Shown piece by piece: positions 40,664-47,165 of a stretch of 47,165 bases of DNA. Under the pieces are notes generated by a model, which saw only the letters and a list, made by a program, of their open reading frames with translations, was not told the origin of the DNA and did not search any database. The translations under genes were made by a program, and so were the position numbers. The DNA comes from JAXGTD01 sp040775095 (GTDB taxonomy: Bacteria > Pseudomonadota > Gammaproteobacteria > Chromatiales > Chromatiaceae): assembly GCA_040775095.1 (NCBI GenBank), contig JAXGTD010000017.1:1-47165 (forward strand), in the 5' to 3' direction. How positions within the stretch are numbered: position 1 is the stretch's first letter; each line of letters begins with the position of its first letter.

Positions 40664-42424
40664 ATGGACCCCAAGTCCTTCGTCGATTCGGCCGTATTGC
40701 TGTTGGTGGTGGCCGCCGCGGCGGTGGCACTGTCCCGCCATTTCGGACTGGGCTCGATCCTCGGGCTGCTGGTGACCGGGATGCTGATCGGCCCACACAC
40801 GCCGGGACCGTCGGTCACCGGCCATGTCGAGGACCTGCGGCATTTCACCGAGCTCGGGGTGGTGCTGCTGCTGTTCGTGATCGGGCTGGAGATGCACCCG
40901 CGGCGGTTGTGGGAGCTGCGCCGTACCCTGTTCGGGCTCGGATCGCTGCAGATTCTGCTATCGGGACTCGCCATCGCGTCCTGGTTCCGCCTGTTCGAGT
41001 CGAGCTGGTCCGTTGCGCTGCTGATCGGGCTGAGCCTCGCGCTGTCATCAACGGCGCTGGTGATGCAGATGCTCCAAGAGCAGGGTGAGGTAGCGACCCC
41101 CCACGGTCAGACCGCATTCTCCGTGCTGCTGATGCAGGACATCGCTGTCGTGCCGCTGATCGCGCTGATGCCGGTGCTGGCCCATCGCGGCCCGCTGCCG
41201 GATGAGATCCCGCTGTGGGAGCAGCTCGCCATCGTCTTCGCCATGCTCGCGCTCGTCATCCTGAGCGGACGCTACCTGGTGCCGCGACTGTTGGATGCGC
41301 TCGCGCGCCAGCGCAACCGCGAGGCGTTCCTGCTGGCGGCGATGGCGGCGGTGCTCCTCGCTGCCTGGGCCATGGACGTTGCCGGCATGTCGATGGCGCT
41401 GGGCGCCTTCCTGATGGGCGTGATGCTTTCTGGCTCGCGCTACAGCGTGCAGATCGAGGCCAGCGTCGAACCCCACAAGGGGCTGCTGATGAGCCTGTTT
41501 TTCGTCGCCGTCGGCATGTCGGTGGACCTTGGCGTCGTGGCCGCCCAGCCACTGATATTCGCGCTGCACGTGCTCGCCATCGTCGTCATCAAGATTCTAA
41601 TCCTGCTCGGACTGTGCCGGGTATTCGGCGCCAGACCCGCGACCGCGGTTCGCGTCGGCTTCCTGCTCGCCCAGGGCGGTGAATTCGGCTTCGTGCTGTT
41701 CGGTGCCGCCCGGGTCCTGGATATCATCGACGAGCGCACCTTCGTGATGGCCATTGCGGTGATCTCGCTGAGCATCCTGCTCACACCACTGCTGGTGAAG
41801 CTTGGCAATGCCATCGCGCGGCGTTTGCCAGACAACGCCGGGATGGTGCATCAGACACTGCGCTACGAGGCCGCGCTCGTCGATGGCGAGAGCAGCGCCG
41901 CGCGCGCGCGCGTGGTCATCGGGGGCTACGGCCGCGTCGGCCACGCCATCGGTCTGATCCTCAGGCAGCACGACATCCCGTACGTGGCATTCGAATCCAA
42001 CCCGGAGCTGGTCGCGCGCTGGCGCAACGAGGGCCACCCGGTCTACGACGGCGACATCGGCGATCCACATCTGATCAATGCCGTCAACGTCGAGGATGCG
42101 CGGCTCGTCGTGCTCACCATCGATAACAAGCTCGCGGCGATCCAGGCCACGGAGCTGATCCGCGCCCACGCGCCGACGGTAACCATCATCGCCCGGGCGC
42201 GGGACCTGTCCACGTGCGACGCGTTGCTACGCGCGGGCGCCAGCAGCGCCTTCCCCGAGGCATTGGAAGCGACGTTGCGCCTTGCCGCGCAGACGCTTCG
42301 CGGGCTTGGTGTCTCAACCGCCGAGGTCGATGCGCTGCTCGGTGAGGTCCGTGATACGGATTATGCGCTGATCCGCGATGTACCCGAGAAGGTCCCGCTG
42401 GTCGCCCCCGGCGAGGAACAGTGA
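40664..42424 (+). CDS. Kef/CPA2-type monovalent cation:proton antiporter with TrkA-N domain
   Basis: A 586-aa inner-membrane transporter. The first two thirds hold about a dozen hydrophobic helices, starting SAVLLLVVAAAAVALSRHFG and including ALSSTALVMQMLQEQ and LLMQDIAVVPLIALM, the family's core helices. The C-terminal part (about 412-530) is a Rossmann TrkA-N domain with VVIGGYGRVGHAIGLIL and DGDIGDPHLINAVNVEDARLV, which gates such transporters in response to nucleotides or glutathione. The ATG at 40664 lacks a strong ribosome site, and the frame is open far upstream. Kef-type is clear; YbaL-like or KefB-like cannot be decided. Confidence 0.9.
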   Translation: MDPKSFVDSAVLLLVVAAAAVALSRHFGLGSILGLLVTGMLIGPHTPGPSVTGHVEDLRHFTELGVVLLLFVIGLEMHPRRLWELRRTLFGLGSLQILLSGLAIASWFRLFESSWSVALLIGLSLALSSTALVMQMLQEQGEVATPHGQTAFSVLLMQDIAVVPLIALMPVLAHRGPLPDEIPLWEQLAIVFAMLALVILSGRYLVPRLLDALARQRNREAFLLAAMAAVLLAAWAMDVAGMSMALGAFLMGVMLSGSRYSVQIEASVEPHKGLLMSLFFVAVGMSVDLGVVAAQPLIFALHVLAIVVIKILILLGLCRVFGARPATAVRVGFLLAQGGEFGFVLFGAARVLDIIDERTFVMAIAVISLSILLTPLLVKLGNAIARRLPDNAGMVHQTLRYEAALVDGESSAARARVVIGGYGRVGHAIGLILRQHDIPYVAFESNPELVARWRNEGHPVYDGDIGDPHLINAVNVEDARLVVLTIDNKLAAIQATELIRAHAPTVTIIARARDLSTCDALLRAGASSAFPEALEATLRLAAQTLRGLGVSTAEVDALLGEVRDTDYALIRDVPEKVPLVAPGEEQ

Positions 42425-42484
42425 GCATGGCGGCCACCAGGCCCAACGACCACCGGCGACGCGGCCCATGGGGTGAGCGCCCCT

Positions 42485-42508
42485 GAGACGCTGATTCAGT
42501 GCGTTTCC
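42485..42508. repeat. 24-bp dispersed repeat, copy 2
   Basis: GAGACGCTGATT, CAG, then TGCGTTTCC; matches 7274-7297 in 22 of 24 positions and in the same orientation. It lies in the 3' region between the antiporter gene and the convergent small gene. Confidence 0.6.
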
Positions 42509-42547
42509 AAGCCGGGCCAGGGGACGCCTGCTCGCGATGCGGGAGCT

Positions 42548-42574
42548 GGTCCAATGCCCGGGAAGCATTGAACC
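42548..42574. terminator. Hairpin between convergent antiporter and HMA-like genes
   Basis: GGTCCAATGC and GCATTGAACC pair with one mismatch around a CCGGGAA loop. The position, just before the stop of the convergent gene at 42584, fits a shared terminator, though no T-run follows. Confidence 0.35.
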
Positions 42575-42583
42575 GGAGATGCA

Positions 42584-42811
42584 TCAGAAACCAACCATCT
42601 CAGCGTGGTACCCACGCGCACGTACGGCCTGGACGATGTGGCTTGGGCGTGTCTCGAGGGCGTCGAAGTCCACCAGCAACAGATGCCGCGCCCGCTCGTG
42701 CATGCAAGCGCTGAAGACGCCGTGGTCGCGGCCCAGAGCCTGCTCGAGGTCGTGAATCCGATCGTCGTCGAGAGACTCATCGATATGGATGACGATATCG
42801 CCGTTGTACAT
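42584..42811 (-). CDS. Small HMA-like protein lacking the metal-binding cysteines
   Basis: The ATG at 42811 has AAGGAG upstream and gives 75 aa, MYNGDIVIHIDESLDDDRIHD. The pattern LEQALGRDHGVFSACMHER then HLLLVDFDALETRPSHIVQAVRARGYHAEMVGF, given in part, resembles a heavy-metal-associated (HMA) ferredoxin-like fold, with GV.SA and an I..A.RA.GY.A ending. The usual MxCxxC loop is absent, so metal binding by that motif is unlikely. It lies downstream of the PhoPQ-like operon on the same strand, separated by 129 bp. Confidence 0.65.
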   Translation of the reverse strand: MYNGDIVIHIDESLDDDRIHDLEQALGRDHGVFSACMHERARHLLLVDFDALETRPSHIVQAVRARGYHAEMVGF

Positions 42812-42940
42812 GGCATCACTCCTTTCGATTGGTCGTTTTCGGACGGCGGCCACCGCGGCCGTGAGAATAAGAAATAGCCCATGCACGAGAAAATTCCCGA
42901 CTGAGTTTGTATGGAAATAGGCGTACCAGCCGCCATCGCC

Positions 42941-44311
42941 TCAGCCCGGGAGACCCAACACGCAGCGGGCGCCGCCGAGCGCGCCGCGTTCAATACGAAA
43001 CGAGCCACCGTAGGCCTCACAGGTGTCGCGCACCACGGCAAGACCGATGCCATGTCCCGGCGTCGTCTCGTCCGCGCGTGTACCGCGCTCGAGCAGCCAT
43101 TCGGAGAGCCCTGGCGAGATGCCGGGGCCATCGTCTTCCACCGTCAGTACCAGCAGGCCATCGCGCGCCCCGCCGGCGACGCGGACCCGGTGCGCGCACC
43201 ATTTAAAGGCGTTGTCCAGCAGGTTTCCCAGCATCTCGAGCAGGTCGCCCTCGACGCCGCGGAAGCGCAGACCCGCGTCGATGGCGACGTCGGCCTTCAC
43301 ACCCTTGTCTGGATAGACCTTCGCGAGCGCGGCGACCAGCCTCTCCACGACCTGTCCGACCGGCACCGGGGATGCCAACGTCGGCGCCTGGCGACTGCCG
43401 GTGCGGGCCCGGTTCAATTGGTACTCGATGATATGGCCCATTCGGGTGAGCTGCTCATGCAGCAGGCCCCGGGTCTCTTGCCCCAGATCGAGACGGGGGC
43501 GGTGCGCCCCGTCAGGGTCGTGCTCAGCGATGGCACCGCGTATCACCGCAAGCGGCGTCTTGAGGCTATGGGCGAGGTCGCCGAGGGCATCGTCCAGACG
43601 CCGGTACCGGGCCCGCTCGTGCGCGAGCAGCGCGTTCAGGTTGCCCGTGAGCGCGCCGATCTCCGACGGGTATGTCCCCTGGATGCGCGCCTGCTCGCCG
43701 GTTTCGACCGCGCTCACCTCTGCCGCGACCCGGCGCAGTGGTGCCAGTCCCCAACGTAGCGTCAGCACCAGCGCGAGGAGCATCAGCAGACTCATCGCGG
43801 CCAGCCAGCCAGCCAGGCTCGCGCGAAAGCGGGCCACCTCGCGCTCCAGCGCGCTGGTCTGCTCGGCGACCGCAAAGGTGTACTGCCGGGGGATCGCGCC
43901 GGTCGCCCAGGACACGCCAAAGGCGGCGCGCAGAGAGTCGATGCCATCGGGCCCCCGGCGGAGCTCGAACTGCCGGTCGCCCGGTGCCAACCGAAGCGGG
44001 GTGGGCTCGGCGACACCGACCGCGGAGGCCGACTGCCACACCGGACGCGCCGCGGCGTCAAAGACCCGCGCCGACAGGCCCGAATCGGGGAGGCTGAGCC
44101 GCGCCTCCGCGTTCCCCCCTGGAAAGGTCAGTCTGTCCCCATCGACCTCCGCCTCGGCCATCAGCAGGTAGAGCTGGGCAAGCAGGCGTTCCTCGCGCGC
44201 AGACTCGGCGGTATCGCGCACGGCCCGCTCCAGGGCGACACTGATCAGCAGAACCGACAGGCTCAGCACCGCTGCCGCCGATAGCACCACGCGGGTGCGC
44301 AGCGACATCAT
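42941..44311 (-). CDS. PhoQ-like membrane sensor histidine kinase
   Basis: A 456-aa kinase. Two membrane helices (about 6-28 and 168-187) frame a periplasmic domain with QLYLLMAEAEVDGDRLTFPGGN, given in part, typical of PhoQ-like sensors. HAMP is at about 188-240. HisKA carries DLAHSLKTPLAVIRGAI with H248, the S-LKTPLAV variant characteristic of PhoQ. HATPase_c has MLGNLLDNAFKW, DDGPGI and GHGIGLAVVRDTCEAYGG. The start overlaps the regulator stop by four bases. The periplasmic stretch is acidic-poor compared with enteric PhoQ, so the stimulus may differ. Confidence 0.9.
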   Translation of the reverse strand: MMSLRTRVVLSAAAVLSLSVLLISVALERAVRDTAESAREERLLAQLYLLMAEAEVDGDRLTFPGGNAEARLSLPDSGLSARVFDAAARPVWQSASAVGVAEPTPLRLAPGDRQFELRRGPDGIDSLRAAFGVSWATGAIPRQYTFAVAEQTSALEREVARFRASLAGWLAAMSLLMLLALVLTLRWGLAPLRRVAAEVSAVETGEQARIQGTYPSEIGALTGNLNALLAHERARYRRLDDALGDLAHSLKTPLAVIRGAIAEHDPDGAHRPRLDLGQETRGLLHEQLTRMGHIIEYQLNRARTGSRQAPTLASPVPVGQVVERLVAALAKVYPDKGVKADVAIDAGLRFRGVEGDLLEMLGNLLDNAFKWCAHRVRVAGGARDGLLVLTVEDDGPGISPGLSEWLLERGTRADETTPGHGIGLAVVRDTCEAYGGSFRIERGALGGARCVLGLPG

Positions 44312-44991
44312 CCGGCGGCGTCCTCCAGGGTCAAGCGGTAGCCGCGACCACGCAGGGTCTCGATCGGTCTCAAAGCGCCGCCCGGATCCAGCTTGCGCCG
44401 CAGACGCCCAACCAACACCTCGACGACGTTGCTGTCGCGGTCCTCGTCGTGCGGATAGAGCCGATCGGCGAGCTCCTGCTTGGAAAGCACTCGACCACGC
44501 GCCGCGGCGAGTTGCTCGAGCAGGCGATACTCGAACGCGGTGAGCTCGATCTGGCGGTCGTCGACCCAGACCTTCTGCGCGCTCAGGTCCAGGCGCAGCG
44601 GACCGAGTCGAAGCTCGGGCGAGGCGGTGCCCGCGGCGCGTCGGACCAGGGCCCGCAGTCGGGCCAGCAGCTCTTCGTTGCGAAACGGCTTGACCAGATA
44701 GTCATCGGCTCCCGCTTCGAGCCCCTCGACCTTGTCCTGCCAGCGCTCCCGGGCGGTGAGGATAAGGATCGGCAGCCGACTCTCCCGGGCCCGAAGGCGG
44801 CGGATGATGTCCAGACCAGGGAGCCCGGGCAGACCAAGGTCGACCACGGCCACGTCGAACGGGTACTCCTCGGCAAAGAACAGCCCCTCGCGACCATCGC
44901 CGGTGTCTTCCACGGTGCAGCCATCATGGCCAAGGAACGCGATGAGCTGGCGACGCAGCTCGGGCTCGTCCTCGATGACCAGGACGCGCAT
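44308..44991 (-). CDS. PhoP-like OmpR-family response regulator
   Basis: A 227-aa regulator starting MRVLVIEDEPELRRQL, receiver D51 in VAVVDLGLPGLPGLDIIRRLR, given in part, with LVKPFRNEELLARLRALVRR, and a winged-helix effector domain including EYRLLEQLAAARGRVLSKQELADRLYPHDEDRDSN, also given in part, and VLVGRLRRKLDPGG. These features match PhoP/QseB-type regulators. The PepSY gene ends 15 bp upstream, so it is part of the same operon as the exported PepSY protein and the kinase that follows. Confidence 0.9.
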   Translation of the reverse strand: MRVLVIEDEPELRRQLIAFLGHDGCTVEDTGDGREGLFFAEEYPFDVAVVDLGLPGLPGLDIIRRLRARESRLPILILTARERWQDKVEGLEAGADDYLVKPFRNEELLARLRALVRRAAGTASPELRLGPLRLDLSAQKVWVDDRQIELTAFEYRLLEQLAAARGRVLSKQELADRLYPHDEDRDSNVVEVLVGRLRRKLDPGGALRPIETLRGRGYRLTLEDAAG

Positions 44992-45006
44992 CGTGGCCGG
45001 CCCCCG

Positions 45007-45270
45007 TTAACGACCCGAGCCGGGGACGAACACCTGACGGACCTCTCCCGCACCCGTCAGCACCTTCACGCGATAGCCGCCATTGGCCGATTGGACGGCC
45101 AGGACGCGTCCACCCGTCTGCCGCCTTGCGACATCGGCAGCCTGCGCCGCTGTCATCTGCCCCCGTCCGTTCGAGCGCCCCGAGTCGTCGCCCCTGCCCT
45201 TGCCGGCCAGCGCCGGCTGCGCGGACATCGCGATCATCAATGCCATAAGCATGACGAGCTTCAGACGCAT
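45007..45270 (-). CDS. Exported PepSY-domain protein
   Basis: An 87-aa product with a Sec signal peptide (MRLKLVMLMALMIAMSAQPALAG) and a C-terminal PepSY-like segment MTAAQAADVARRQTGGRVLAV then GYRVKVLTGAGEVRQVFVP. PepSY domains are found in inhibitor or sensory proteins of the periplasm. It is 15 bp upstream of the response regulator and probably modulates the adjacent sensor kinase. The start at 45270 is preferred to 45318 because of the signal peptide. Confidence 0.82.
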   Translation of the reverse strand: MRLKLVMLMALMIAMSAQPALAGKGRGDDSGRSNGRGQMTAAQAADVARRQTGGRVLAVQSANGGYRVKVLTGAGEVRQVFVPGSGR

Positions 45271-45446
45271 GGTGAGTTGGCCTGCAATCCCCCGCGGTGA
45301 AAAAGCCGAATCTAGCACATCCGGTTCTGCGACCAGGTCACGGACCGTCCAATCCGGCGAGCGTCGAACACAGCACCCGCGGCACGCGCACGCCCGGCGA
45401 GCCAGGCGTGACCTGCGCGAGACAAGGGGTCAGCCCTCTCCAAGCC

Positions 45447-45740
45447 TCAGTCCCAACCGCGCCGGAAGATCAGGGTCAGGTCATTGTCGCGGCGATCGTA
45501 GACCCGCGGCCGCTCTTGATAGACCAGGCGCGGCCGGTCCACATGGCGAGGCTCGCAACGGCGCACGTGCACGTCGCGATGGGACCAGCCCTTGCGCTCC
45601 CGATGATGGTAGTGGTGATGCCCGTCGTAATCACGGTATCCGTCGTCATCGTGCCAGCGTGCGGAGGCGGCGGCGGGGAGCGCGAGCAGGCCAACGAGTC
45701 CGACGGCGGCGAGTGAGGCGATCAGCTGTCTGCGGTTCAT
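45447..45740 (-). CDS. Exported histidine- and arginine-rich small protein
   Basis: A 97-aa product from an ATG with AGAGGA upstream. It has a signal peptide (MNRRQLIASLAAVGLVGLLA then LPAAASA). The mature part is rich in His, Asp, Tyr and Arg: RWHDDDGYRDYDGHHHYHHR, then SHRDVHVRRCEPRHVDRPRL. This suggests metal binding, perhaps nickel, copper or zinc, but composition alone does not prove it. It is upstream of the PepSY-PhoPQ-like operon on the same strand, with a 176-bp gap. Confidence 0.72.
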   Translation of the reverse strand: MNRRQLIASLAAVGLVGLLALPAAASARWHDDDGYRDYDGHHHYHHRERKGWSHRDVHVRRCEPRHVDRPRLVYQERPRVYDRRDNDLTLIFRRGWD

Positions 45741-45910
45741 GTTGGATATCCTCTGCTGGTGCAACCGGGAGACCAATGTCCCGTTGTCGAGGTCATCCTA
45801 GGCGACGGACGCTGAACAGAGGCTGAACCAAACCGGAAGCCGCGGATGTCCGGGAAGAGTCAGCCAGGGAGCATCCGATTGCACTTTCGGGCGTCGCCCT
45901 TTACCGTCCC

Positions 45911-46795
45911 ATGTCATCACAGGCCAGCTTTGCACCACCGATGGAAAGATCCTACCGACTCGTCATCTCCTGCCCCGACCAGGTCGGCATCGTCGCCGCC
46001 GTCAGCGAGTTCATCGCCCGCCATCATGGTTGGATCACCGAGGCCCACCACTACACCGATCCGGCCAGCCAGTGGTTCTTCATGCGCTACGTAGTGCGCG
46101 CCTCCTCGCTGCCCTTCGGCCTGGATGGGCTGCGCGAGTTGTTCGCGCCGATCGCCGGGGCGTTCGAGATGAAATGGACCGTGACCGATACGGGGATCAG
46201 CAAACGGGTGGTGCTGATGGCCAGCCGGCAGGAACATTGCCTGGCCGACCTGTTCTACCGCTGGCGTAGCGGCGAGCTGCAGTTCGACATCCCCTGCGTG
46301 TTATCCAACCACGAGGATCTGCGCGGTTATGTGGAATGGCACGATGTCCCATACCACTATCTTCCGGTAGACCCGGCGGACAAGGCGGCGCATTTCTCCG
46401 CCGTCACCGCGGCAATCGCCGACGCCAACGCGGACGCCGTCGTGCTGGCCCGCTACATGCAGATCCTGCCGCCCACCCTGTGCGAGAGCTACCCGGCGCG
46501 GATCATCAACATCCACCACAGCTTTCTGCCGTCGTTCGTTGGGGCACGGCCCTACCATCAGGCATCCGAGCGTGGCGTGAAGCTCATCGGCGCGACCTGC
46601 CACTACGTCACCAACGAGCTCGACGCCGGCCCGATCATCGAGCAGGACGTGGTACGGGTGGGGCACCACAACACCGTCGATGACATGGTCCGCCTGGGAA
46701 AAGACGTCGAGAAGACGGTGCTCGCGCGCGGTCTGCGCTACCACCTGGAAGACCGCGTGCTGGTGCACGGCAACAAGACCATCGTCTTCGCGTAG
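45911..46795 (+). CDS. purU: PurU, formyltetrahydrofolate deformylase
   Basis: PurU hydrolyses 10-formyl-THF to formate and THF, balancing one-carbon pools. The 294-aa protein has an N-terminal ACT domain (about 15-95, starting RSYRLVISCPDQVGIVAAVSEF) and a formyltransferase domain with RIINIHHSFLPSFVGARPYHQA and HYVTNELDAGPIIEQDVVRV, the catalytic N-H-D set given in part. Length is normal for the family. A second Met at 45941 is an alternative start. No neighbouring purine or folate gene is present. Confidence 0.95.
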   Translation: MSSQASFAPPMERSYRLVISCPDQVGIVAAVSEFIARHHGWITEAHHYTDPASQWFFMRYVVRASSLPFGLDGLRELFAPIAGAFEMKWTVTDTGISKRVVLMASRQEHCLADLFYRWRSGELQFDIPCVLSNHEDLRGYVEWHDVPYHYLPVDPADKAAHFSAVTAAIADANADAVVLARYMQILPPTLCESYPARIINIHHSFLPSFVGARPYHQASERGVKLIGATCHYVTNELDAGPIIEQDVVRVGHHNTVDDMVRLGKDVEKTVLARGLRYHLEDRVLVHGNKTIVFA

Positions 46796-46912
46796 GCCGC
46801 CAATCCCGGTGGGCCCACCCACCCGATTACAGCGATCCGCGTTCCCATCGCCGACGATGCAACCGGGCTTGGCCCGCGTGGGCACAAAGGCCATACCCGC
46901 CCGACCGCATTT

Positions 46913-46944
46913 CGTAGGGTGGGCACGCCCTTCGGCGTGCCCAC
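46913..46944. repeat. Inverted repeat A (11-bp stem) in the 3' intergenic cluster
   Basis: GTGGGCACGCC (46919-46929) and GGCGTGCCCAC (46934-46944) with a CTTC loop. The segment starts with CGTAGGGTGGGCACG (46913-46927), whose exact reverse complement recurs at 47077-47091, showing a shared repeat family. Confidence 0.7.
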
Positions 46945-47062
46945 GCGGGAACGGCATCCGCGCAACCGGCCCCCAAAAAATCCAAAGATTCGGCGGCGTG
47001 GGCCGTATCAGATTGCATCGTCGCGCGTGCCCGTCGCCAACCGTGCGGTCGGATCGGTCCGC

Positions 47063-47091
47063 GTGGGCACGGAAACCGTGCCCACCCTACG
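47063..47091. repeat. Inverted repeat B, related to A in opposite orientation
   Basis: GTGGGCACGG (47063-47072) and CCGTGCCCAC (47076-47085) around AAA. It ends with CGTGCCCACCCTACG (47077-47091), the reverse complement of the start of repeat A. Confidence 0.7.
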
Positions 47092-47139
47092 GGGTTGTGT
47101 GGTTCAGGATTCGGTTGCCAATGGGGGATCGGGCGGCGC

Positions 47140-47162
47140 GTGGGCGCGAAGGCCGCGCCCAC
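47140..47162. repeat. Inverted repeat C, same family, at the window end
   Basis: GTGGGCGCG (47140-47148) and CGCGCCCAC (47154-47162) with an AAGGC loop, a variant of repeats A and B. The repeat cluster may continue past the window. 46796-46912 carries degenerate traces of the same motif and no gene. Confidence 0.6.
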
Positions 47163-47165
47163 CCG

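Noticed and set aside
1..47165. tRNA, rRNA or CRISPR arrays
   Set aside because: No cloverleaf-like sequence, rRNA conserved stretch or regularly spaced repeat array was seen on reading both strands.

Overview
The window is GC-rich, gene-dense DNA from a gammaproteobacterium. A facultatively anaerobic, respiratorily versatile member such as the Chromatiales fits best, but that placement is inferred from gene content (periplasmic nitrate reductase, Rpf/DSF signalling, carboxyspermidine route, CPA2 antiporter) and no marker gene is present. I saw no rRNA, tRNA, CRISPR array or intact mobile element.

Layout. (1) 1-8300 is a periplasmic nitrate reductase (nap) locus on the minus strand: a Crp/Fnr regulator, a promoter region with a perfect FNR/DNR box, a frameshifted napD, an intact second napD, then napA, napG, napH and napB, and finally a broken napC. 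napC has lost its membrane anchor next to remnants of two different transposases and also carries an in-frame TGA. (2) 8487-17418 is a DSF (diffusible signal factor) module: an unrecognised 391-aa protein, a DSF synthase (rpfF), an overlapping rpfG-rpfC pair and a second hybrid kinase whose N-terminal receiver is a paralogue of the RpfG receiver. (3) 17960-23329 encodes a SAM-independent polyamine route: SpeA, a carboxy(nor)spermidine dehydrogenase, NspC and SpeB. (4) 23683-25722 encodes a prokaryotic pentameric ligand-gated ion channel with a duplicated extra N-terminal domain, in the same direction just upstream of speA.

(5) 25937-33379 is mixed housekeeping and accessory content: TruC-type pseudouridine synthase, a membrane-anchored zinc ribbon protein, a secreted phospholipase A2-like protein, a SWIM-SNF2 helicase with a downstream partner, and a beta-hydroxyacid dehydrogenase. 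(6) 33500-36870 holds four small envelope or soluble proteins, including one with two twin CX3C motifs, and an HtrA/Deg protease. (7) 36960-40178 has tandem terminator-like hairpins, an OmpR-type two-component system and a DUF4239 membrane protein. (8) 40664-46795 has a Kef-type antiporter, a small HMA-like protein, a PhoPQ-like two-component system led by PepSY and His-rich exported proteins, and PurU. (9) The last 300 bases carry several related inverted repeats.

How the parts may work together: the nap genes are probably switched on by low oxygen or NO through the adjacent regulator, with NapGH feeding electrons to NapAB because NapC is lost. The DSF module probably couples a fatty-acid signal to c-di-GMP breakdown through RpfG. 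The polyamine genes convert arginine to putrescine and then spermidine, and the adjacent channel could respond to amines. All functions are read from motifs; no database search was run.
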